A stretch of DNA of 64,000 bases, from NCBI GenBank assembly GCA_945910005.1, contig OX246744.1:42396777-42460776 (forward strand), written 5' to 3'. The position numbers and the translations under genes were made by a program. The stretch is from Isoperla grammatica. Its lineage: Eukaryota; Arthropoda; Insecta; Plecoptera; Perlodidae. A model generated the notes under the pieces. That model was given only the letters and a program-made list of their open reading frames with translations. It did not search any database and was not told the DNA's origin. Below are positions 56,311 to 64,000 of the stretch, piece after piece. The number at the start of each line of letters is the position of its first letter. The stretch's first letter is position 1.

Positions 56311-57094
56311 TAGACCGTAGACTTGAGAGGATGCAACATATTATTTTGATTTTATTGTAGGACAATTTAAAAACATTTTAAACCAATAAAAAAAAAAACA
56401 GGCCGATTCGAAGGCTTGGTGAAGCAACGAGAGCTGGGACCCTATACTGAAAATTCGTTTTTGTTGTATACTGCCCTGAATCGAATTCTGCCTGAATTCA
56501 AACGTTTTATATAGAATTAGAAAGTAAGTCCAAATTGAGGCAGAAATTTAGAATAGCGCCCCAGTGCAGAGCCAGTGCAATGTCAGTGCATAGCCAGTGT
56601 GTGTCAACAGCTCTTGTCGCTCCGAATCTATCCCAGGTGAGTGAGTAAAATTCGTATCACATCGGCTGTTCAGCACCTCAGGCTAGGCCACGCACGACAA
56701 AGCTCGTGGATGGGACCTTTTTCAACAGCCCTCACCGAAGCAATTATCGTTGGCGACCATCTGCGGGATGGACTCCGAACGTTTCAAAAGAACTTATTTA
56801 CAACCTGTCATACCCATGTATTCATTTGGAGGGAAAAGGGACTTGGGGGTGACTATAAATAGTTATTCAAAACATTGTAAAAATAGTTTTCGGCTTTCCG
56901 TCATCATAATGTTATTAAAAGCGTACCATTGAACGCGCAACGCTAAGACAATATAGCCACTTTTTGAATTGTAGCTGTAGCTCAATTTTTAGTCACACAC
57001 ATCCACCCACGTCCACATACATGTAATGTAGGGCACATCCAAAATACATGTAGGGGTTTTCATAATAATATGTTTAAAAGCCTTATTCATGTGT
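56311..57094. other. unannotated spacer
   Basis: No repeat family or exon is recognised. Confidence 0.4.
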
Positions 57095-57178
57095 AGCTCG
57101 TTGGTCTAGTGGGTTTATTCCTGCTTCCATTGCAGCGAATCGTGGGTTCGATTCTTGGTTCGGGTACGTTTTTTTTTT
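57095..57178 (+). pseudogene. tRNA-like sequence with T-run
   Basis: Has TAGCTCGTTGGTCTAGTGG (A-box region) and GGGTTCGATTCTTGG (B box), spaced like a tRNA, then a T10 run as a pol III terminator. The acceptor stem pairs poorly, and the anticodon arm resembles that of the SINE3 head. A tRNA pseudogene or a solo SINE head is more likely than a working tRNA. Confidence 0.5.
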
Positions 57179-57179
57179 A

Positions 57180-58320
57180 TTTTAACATAAACTGTATCTA
57201 TGTGATACTGGTGTATACGAAAACCGTGACTTAATGAACAATGAATCGCATAATACATCATAATATAATATAATGTCACCTGAAGCTACTGAAAATTATA
57301 ACTTGTGATTGTATAGACGGTAGCGCACATGTGGGAGAGGGGGTTGGGGCGGGGGTGATGAGGCGATCGTCAACCCCCTACCCCCTCAACTTTTATCAAC
57401 TCATTGAATAAAATATTATTAAACATTCAAATCTGCTTTCGTAAGTAGTTGGCAAATCAAAATCACAGAACAGAATTGTGTGGAGCCCAGCGTGTCGCGG
57501 GAACTGAACCCAGTATTATCCCGGCCACTGTGCTAGCCTTCGTTTCCTGGAAATTTGAAAACAATAATGTGCACGTGCACGAGGCAGGAACTGTGTGCGG
57601 ACTGTCTTGTCAGCTCCTCTTTCAATTCCTTAATCTTGGCCACCTGTATACAATGCATCAGTTTCCCAAAGCGCCGGTGCTTCTTTAGAATTTTACTTTC
57701 TTTTCATGTGCTAATATCCACTTTCAATCGTCGCATCCAAATTTTCAAGCTCGACTTCAGAACAATTTCAATCACAATTTAAGGAAGAGTCACCCATACT
57801 CATTAATAAAGAATAGTTAACTCACGCAATATAATTATTGTAATGGCGAACTAAATAGATAACACGCGTTTTATAATATATAATGTTAAGTGGTAATGAG
57901 AAAAACGTGTCGGGTTATTATATAATGTTTTTTAATGTTGGGAAGGGTACGGGAACTTTTGAGGAATACACCACTGGCTAAAAAGTGAAGTAACCCGAAA
58001 ACATCATCAACATCATGTTCTCTTTAAATTAAGATACTGACTTCGCACAAAAAACGAAAATGATCAGAACAATCTAAATAACGTGATTACAAGTGTCGCT
58101 CTTTGAAATTATTCACGGAATCAAACATTGCTCAGCACGGTTCTCAATTTGAAAGTATGCATTGTGCTAAAACTTTTTTTTTCACCCAAAACCCTTCGCC
58201 AACTGCGGTCAATTGTTCGCCGCGCAGACCTTTCCTAAGGGTTGTCCCAAACGCATTATGCGAGGAGAGGCCAGGATCGATAAGACAGCTAGCCTAGCCT
58301 AGCCCAGCCTAGCCTAGGTG
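57180..58320. other. unannotated spacer
   Basis: A few short frames, none with supported splice sites. TAGCCTAGCC-type words appear near 58290. Confidence 0.4.
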
Positions 58321-58329
58321 TGACGGCCT

Positions 58330-58409
58330 AACTCACTCACTCACTCACTCACTCACTCACTCACTCACTCACTCACTCACTCACTCACTCACTCACTCAC
58401 TCACTCACT
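58330..58409. repeat. (ACTC)n microsatellite
   Basis: About 20 perfect ACTC units. Confidence 0.97.
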
Positions 58410-58565
58410 ATGCACTGGACGTGGATGTATTCAGTGGACTATGGTGATGTACTTATGCAAGAAGACGATGAAGGAAAATTGCCTCATAAATAAGTAAATA
58501 AATAAGTCAGTAAACAATACACAAATTAAATAAATGCATATACGTTAAGTACGCAGAGTAGCTAT

Positions 58566-58625
58566 TAAGTAAGTAAGTAGGGTGTTAGTAAGTAAGTAAG
58601 TAAGTAAGTAAGTACCGTAAGTAAG
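58566..58625. repeat. (GTAA)n microsatellite
   Basis: Short run of GTAA units with interruptions, same motif as at 7 kb. Confidence 0.9.
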
Positions 58626-58635
58626 TCAGTCAGTA

Positions 58636-58647
58636 TATATATATATA

Positions 58648-58691
<44 letters not shown>

Positions 58692-58692
58692 A

Positions 58693-58775
<83 letters not shown>

Positions 58776-58807
58776 ATAGATAAAAAAATAAATAAATAAA
58801 TAAATAA
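58636..58807. repeat. (TAAA)n microsatellite
   Basis: TATA run, then about 40 TAAA units. Tyr-Leu-Phe-Ile frames on the minus strand are purely repeat-derived. Confidence 0.97.
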
Positions 58808-59196
58808 CACGCATTCAACGGTTATATTTCTTTATTTCAGAACCATTTAGGAGGACGAAGTTTCATCTTAGATACAACTTGTGTATGGGAATAATGCAAT
58901 CATAGCATATTAATATGCCTTCCCCCCCCCCCCCCCCCTCACGAACAATAAAAACAAGTGTTATACAATAAAAACTGTTAACCCGCGTCTAATTGGCATG
59001 TAAGAAAGTCAGATACTTCATATTATATTATTACACGCATGACTCGTGTTGTGTTCACATGAAACTCTACGGCGGTTTGGTTCGAACCACCACTAAAAGA
59101 TGAACAGTCTATAAGGCTGGAGACCTTGTAAACACACATTCGCGTCAAGACCATCGCACAAACATCGACCCGCAACCGATACTCGCGAGAAAGGTA

Positions 59197-59497
59197 TAGT
59201 TGCCTCACCGAAAGTATTCTGATGCTTACGACACAGCCGAGTCCAAGGTGACAACTTAATATTCTACTTCGCTAATTCCTACCATCTGATCTAAACAGGT
59301 CCATTGAGGATAATTTAAAACCTTGCGTTGGTTACCTGTAACGGTGGGTGTGGCCAAACCACCTGTGCACTCGACTAAGCCGAACCGTGCATTTACGAAT
59401 GTGTGATAGAACGCCAGGTATCTGTTGATTTTCTTTCAATTGGCGCGGTTGAAAAAGGCAGTAGACAATGACTTGAGATCGGTGTGCGAATACTTTA
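59197..59497 (+). mobile_element. M3 MITE, A subtype, right end missing
   Basis: Starts TAGTTGCCTCACCGAAAGTA after TA and is collinear with other copies up to GTGCGAATACTT, where RepX sequence begins. Confidence 0.85.
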
Positions 59498-59499
59498 CT

Positions 59500-59955
59500 G
59501 GCCACGCCGCAAGAATCAAGGTGTCCACTTTAATTCTGAGAAGAGACGGTCGATCCACACGATCTATGTCAACGGTATTCGCGCAGCGGGATTTCCCGAT
59601 ACCTGTATTGTTATTGTCCACTGCATTGACTGCACCGACCGTGAATGGAATGCGACCCCACCACGTCTGACAACAGACCCGCAATATTATAGGCAACCCA
59701 TGCTTTCGTCACAGGCGAGGCACTCGTAGCCAACCAGCGAACCGCCCGAGACAAGCGCGCGCAGATAACGATAGCTGATTGGCTACGAACCCGTAGCCTG
59801 TGACGAAAGAATGTGTAAGGTGCCTTGGGTTGTCTATATCACCACAATACCTGAGGCAGGAGAACGGGATGCAACTACATTTAGGTTGGTAGTTGTCACA
59901 CGCGTCACTTCTCTATTACATAATCCGTGACGACAACACCTTGCAAGTTAATGCG
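59500..59955 (+). repeat. RepX dispersed repeat copy 2
   Basis: Matches the 53.4-kb copy on both sides of a nested MITE, and continues with ACGCGTCACTTC and AATCCGTGACGACAACA, as in copy 1. Confidence 0.82.
59690..59836. mobile_element. M2-like MITE nested in RepX (147 bp)
   Basis: Ends TAGGCAACCCA and TGGGTTGTCTA with inner CTTTCGTCACAGGC and GCCTGTGACGAAAG, flanked by TA. RepX copy 1 shows the empty site ATATTATCAC, so insertion at TA is directly supported. Confidence 0.9.
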
Positions 59956-60935
59956 ACGAGACTATAACACGCTAGTTACCGGCGATATTGTAAACAGACC
60001 AACGCACAAACGTCGACCGGCGACACCGATACTTGCAAGACGGTTAGTACAACAACCTCACGATGCGCGCGGTAATAAAATCTCGTTACGACCCGCGCAA
60101 GTAATTGACAACTAATAAAACGTAATTACCGCGACCGCTACCGGCGGTGTTTACCTCACATTATCGTATCGTATCGATAGTTTGGCAACCCTGTAACGTA
60201 GCGGCGGGGTGGGGGGGGCAACAACTGATGGAAGCGCGTACATCACCGCAGGGCTACAATTTGGTGACGGAATGATTATGATTACTGAGCCCACCAACCA
60301 CAATCATTATTGTCGGCATCGTGATTGTAATCGGGATCGGGATCGTACATTTTCTCATGGCAAGTCAAGTCCAAGGCAAAGCCGGTTAGTCTCGACTTAT
60401 GCCAGGATTGGTGACACTACGCCAACGTATGAAAACTAGAATTGCGCACAATTTTTGATTCATGAGGCCGACTGGAGCTATAACTAGAGCCAATAACCGT
60501 ACTAACTTTCGTGGGCAATCCTCAACCTGATCCCGTAACCTAACCGAATTTCGTGGGATGTCAGGTAGCTGGGCAAAGTCACTTTGATTCAGTGTCACCC
60601 ATCCTGGCCTTATCCGACTTCCAAAGCCGGTCGCTACTGGAGCCATCTCCTCGCCGCTCTAAGGTCGGTCCAGGTGCAAAGAGCTTATAAAGAAACGGTT
60701 TGTGCGATTTAATTTGCAATTAGGCGCGTAACTCGTCAGAGAGCCCGAGGCGCCCACATCGTACGCGTGGCGAGGCGCATAGTCACGTCGGTACAGCAGC
60801 TGCCTGCCCGGCCGGCCGGCCTAACAGTCCCACTTCACTCCTCATGATTATCATACTGTGACCATGGACTTGTACTGTGACTACAGGATTTATAAGAATC
60901 TATCTACAATACACCCAAAGATTATAGTGGGTTGG
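59956..60935. other. unannotated spacer
   Basis: Has CpG-rich patches near 60000-60210 and 60720-60830 (GGCCGGCCGGCC). No donor, start codon or family is convincing. Confidence 0.35.
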
Positions 60936-60940
60936 TCTAC

Positions 60941-61180
60941 CGATAAAGATGGCTCAGCGGTAAGACGCGATACTCCAATTCGGGAGGTCACCGGTTCGAT
61001 TCCGGCTACCGGTAGTCATGACTGAAGTTTTTTCCGAGGTTTTCCTCAGTCGTAAAAAGTCGTAGAATGCTTGGATTGAGTCCTACTAACAGTCCTCGGA
61101 CATTCCTCCCCAACTATCCGACCAGCACACATCAACTAAAGCTGGTGTGCACTCTATAACGGGTATTACTACGCAAAATT
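60941..61180 (+). mobile_element. SINE1 copy
   Basis: Head AAGATGGCTCAGCGGTAAGA and GGTTCGATTCC (perfect B box). The body is shortened relative to the 47.6-kb copy, with the end GGTGTGCACTCTATAACGGG. Confidence 0.88.
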
Positions 61181-61307
61181 ATTAACTATTATAACAACTC
61201 CATTCTTCAACATTATCTGTCAAGAAAACGAGACCTAGTTTGTTTTTTATTAGAATTGTTTTATGTTTTTGTTGCACTTGAATTTTCGGGAAAAAAATAT
61301 AAAATAA

Positions 61308-61443
61308 AATAAATTCACATGTAGAGTTTACCCACTCAGTAACGAAACAGAAACTATTTCAATGGGGGACTTTAATTTAAAGCGACAAAACCAACCCTGT
61401 AGGCTCCGAACACCATTGACGAGTGAGCGATAACCAATCAAAG
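61308..61443 (-). mobile_element. SINE3 3'-end fragment
   Basis: Reverse copy of the conserved 3' third (GAGTTTACCCACTCAGTAAC). The head is missing. Confidence 0.8.
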
Positions 61444-61740
61444 GCGTCATAATGCGTAGCTGTGTAATCCCTGACCCTCGCACACATTGCGGCTCTATTG
61501 TGCTGCTAAACGGTCTCTTGTCGCCATTGTTTGGAACCTGTTGCGTTGTGTAGAGTGGCAGGGGAGCCGCTAATAGACCATGGCTCTACCACACAGCGTA
61601 ACGGAGGCGAGCAACACATATTACAGATAATCATTTCAATATAATACACAAGGGTTGGTAATTGGTATTATAATCAACAAATAGGTAAGTTATTTAGTTG
61701 CAAATTAACGATTTGGAGGATTTCAATGGAAGGTCTTATA

Positions 61741-61857
61741 TTATTCCCAATTGATCTGTTTAGATTAGATGGTAGGAATTAGCGGAGTAGAATATTAAGT
61801 TGTCACCTTGGACTCGGCTGTGTCGTAAGCATCGGAATACTTTCGTTGGGGCAACTA
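61741..61857 (-). mobile_element. M3 MITE end fragment
   Basis: Reverse copy of the left portion: GGTAGGAATTAGCGGAGTAG and CACCTTGGACTCGGCTGTGT, ending TTTCGTTGGGGCAACTA, then TA. Confidence 0.82.
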
Positions 61858-61916
61858 TACCTGGCAACAACGAGCGTTGAGCGGGGACATCGTCATTGTA
61901 CATTATCTCACATGTA

Positions 61917-62330
61917 AATAAATAAAGTCACATTTAGAGTCTACCCACTCAGTAACGAAACTGATTTGCAGTGGGGGACTTTAATTTCAAGCGACTAAAC
62001 CAACCCTGTAGGCTCCTAACACCATCGACTAGTGAGCGATAACCAATCAAAGATCGATATTTCAAATATGAATCAGTGATTGGACAGTGCGAACACCTGC
62101 GGACACATGTCAGAATCAACAAGGCCGATTCAGAACAACTTTGAATTTATTGAGTGCTTCGTTGCTAGGACGGCTCCAAAGTCACCGTTTACTTATTCCT
62201 AAGACAAGAAGTATAATGGAATTGAATCCTTAATAGAAGTTACAAAACTTCTACTTGAGGCGGGACTTGAACCCGGGACCTTCTGCATTGGAAGCAGGGA
62301 TGCTAACCACTGGACCAAGCGATCGTTCTC
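61917..62330 (-). mobile_element. SINE3 copy, full length
   Basis: Best reference copy. On the minus strand the head has CGCTTGGTCCAGTGGTTAGC (A box) and GGGTTCAAGTCCCG (B box) with a CTGC-loop-GCAG anticodon-like arm. A linker and a body of about 330 bp follow, ending GGGTAGACTCTAAATGTGAC and an ATTTATT tail. At about 410 bp it is the longest SINE family here. Confidence 0.9.
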
Positions 62331-62813
62331 TCTAAACATATTTCACTAGAGCCCGGTTTAACTCTAGTCCCAAGATTAGCCAAACATGACACCGATTAGA
62401 TTTAGAAGACACTATGGATTTTGAACTCATGTTCGCTGAAACCCATCACACTAATCCGGGCGAATTCGGACCTTATTTCGCGATGTTTTTAATATATTAC
62501 GATGCGACCACCCTTCCTCTAGTTAGTCACGCATAATTGCCAGGACATTACCACAGTGTTGTGGCAACACACGTGACATTGTTCTACGCACCCTCCGCAT
62601 CCCCCCCCCCCCCCCCCCTCCCGCAGTAGGGGGATACTCCCGGCTACGCCCTAGCCCCACGGCACGTCGGCTCCATGGGGGGGGGGGGGGGGGAGGCGGC
62701 GCCGTACTGGAGATGAGCGGCCGGCTTCGATACTGGGACTGGAGAAAAACGTTTCAAATACTAAACGTTTAAACGTAAATACGCTCCTATCCCCCACACA
62801 AAAGTAGACGTTA
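62331..62813. other. unannotated spacer between two SINE3 copies
   Basis: Includes C18 at 62601-62618 and G17 at 62677-62693 flanking the segment 62619-62676. Confidence 0.45.
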
Positions 62814-63105
62814 AGTAAACGGTGACTTTGGAGCCGTCCTAGCAACAAAGAACTCAATAAATTCAAAGTTGATCTGAATCGGCCTTGTTGATTCTGACAT
62901 TTATCCGCAGGTGTTCGCACTGTCCAATCACTGATTCATATGTTTCGTAATTGAAGTATCGATCTTTGATTGGTTATCGCTCACTCGTCGATGGTGTTCG
63001 GAGCCTACAGGGTTGGTTTAGTCGCTTTAGATTAAAGTCCCCCACTGAAAATCAGTTTCCTTACTGAGTGGGTAGACTCTAATGTGAATTTATTTATAGT
63101 ATTTT
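62814..63105 (+). mobile_element. SINE3 copy, 5'-truncated
   Basis: Starts at GTAAACGGTGACTTTGGAGC in the body and runs to GTGGGTAGACTCTAATGTGA and an ATTTAT tail. It faces the full-length copy in inverted orientation. Confidence 0.87.
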
Positions 63106-63819
63106 TATTTAAAGTGTTATTTTCTTAAAATTATATCTTCAAAGGGGTTTACCGCGCATAGGGGCTGATGACGGTGGCAAGCAAACAAGTCGGCGGCTGC
63201 CTATTACGCCTATTAACAACTATTATTTTTACGATTGTTATTTGTGTAATTAAAAAATTAATTAATTACAAAAATAACTAATTACAATATTTGAAAATTT
63301 CAAATTCATTGTTTTGGCTGAAAACCTAATCTCGGATATGTAAACGTAGGCCTAAATCTTGTAGGTCGCTTGGAGTTAACCAGTGATTCCGTCGCCTCTC
63401 ACGACTGGCAGAGTCATACAAAGCACAATTCTACCCCGGGAGCAAGGGTTGATTTGAGCCGGAACACAGTTCCGATTCCTTTTCCGAAACCAGAACGCGC
63501 GTTCCGGTATTATTTCGTAACGTAGGTTACTCCTTAAAAACTCGTGAATTAATTCGTATCTCTGAAAATTTCAGAAATATATTTCTTTATTTGTTGGTAT
63601 GAATGCAAGTTATTCAAGTTTATGAATTACCCCTAGGTAGCTAGATCCAAATACATAGGCAATAACCTTCTGACTGACCACTGACTCTATAAACAGATAA
63701 CTAATTAATAATTACATATTATCTGTGTTCATAATGTATAAATATGGGTGGGGTTGGTGCCAAATTATATTTGACAAACAAAATATGCGTTTCGGTTCCT
63801 TCTCAATTATAAATTTAAA
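63106..63819. other. AT-rich spacer
   Basis: Contains the 63152-63202 segment shared with 17640-17690. No exon is seen. Confidence 0.4.
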
Positions 63820-64000
63820 AAAAAAGCAGATCGCCCGTGATTTCGGCCCCTCGACCATCACCCCCATCAAGAAGCCGACCAAGTGATGTCGTCATTCATT
63901 CCATTAGACCGGTCGGCCACACCCACCAGCGTTGCCAAGTCTCGGCCGCCATCTTGGATCGATGTGCCCCGCGCCCGACGACGCGGCAACACCGCGCCCG
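63820..64000. promoter_or_regulatory. CpG-rich, promoter-like window edge
   Basis: GC and CpG content rise sharply. GCCGCCATCTTGG is a strong match to the YY1 site, a common promoter-proximal element of animal housekeeping genes, and GCGTTGCCAAG lies close by. The ATG inside the reversed YY1 site opens a frame of only 18 codons, so a coding role is not supported. The gene, if any, would continue outside the window. Confidence 0.35.

Noticed and set aside
58565..58818. Minus-strand hydrophobic frames (Tyr-Leu-Phe-Ile repeats)
   Set aside because: Direct translation of the TAAA microsatellite in three phases.
63930..63960. Protein start in the reversed YY1 site
   Set aside because: The frame from that ATG ends after 18 codons without a convincing donor.

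Overview
This window is non-coding, repeat-dense DNA from an animal nuclear genome, most likely a marine invertebrate. Nothing prokaryotic is present: there are no operons, ribosome-binding sites or CRISPR arrays. The animal assignment rests on tRNA-derived SINEs with pol III A and B boxes, hAT elements with exact 8-bp target duplications, many TA-flanked foldback MITEs, a copia-type LTR retrotransposon, long microsatellites and CpG-rich leader-like islands. The copia PBS type and the TCAGT-type initiators in the CpG islands lean towards an arthropod such as a crustacean. That is an inference, and the species cannot be named from the sequence.

Layout. 1-10 kb: AT-rich spacer with a SINE inserted inside another SINE, foldback MITEs, GA and GTAA microsatellites, and a MITE nested in a MITE. 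10-14 kb: a TA-flanked element carrying a nested hAT, followed by a full SINE. 14.9-17.0 kb: a very homogeneous 52-bp satellite of 41 copies. 17-24 kb: layered DNA transposons. 24-33 kb: lower repeat density, with a possible coding exon and three CpG-rich islands whose minus strands look like promoters plus noncoding first exons. 33.3-41.2 kb: a roughly 134-bp tandem repeat invaded twice by different hAT elements, one of which carries an intact copia retrotransposon. 41-52 kb: SINEs, MITEs and four tandem arrays. 52-64 kb: a dispersed repeat (called RepX here), a 141-bp minisatellite, a possible secreted-peptide exon, SINE3 copies, and a CpG-rich promoter-like edge.

The only complete, confidently coding gene is the copia gag-pol (1393 codons). 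Its LTRs are identical over 209 bp, so the insertion is recent and the copy may be competent. No complete host gene is visible. Host signal is limited to a candidate first exon with a signal peptide at about 54.2 kb, a weaker exon candidate at 24.6 kb, and the leader-like islands.

The repeats give a relative history. SINE2 is younger than SINE1, and hAT elements are younger than the satellite and the TA-flanked elements they entered. The copia copy is among the youngest events. No clearly new molecular system was found. The most unusual structures are a MITE subfamily with triplicated ends, an 11-unit higher-order pattern in the satellite, and two hAT families hitting nearly the same target motif.
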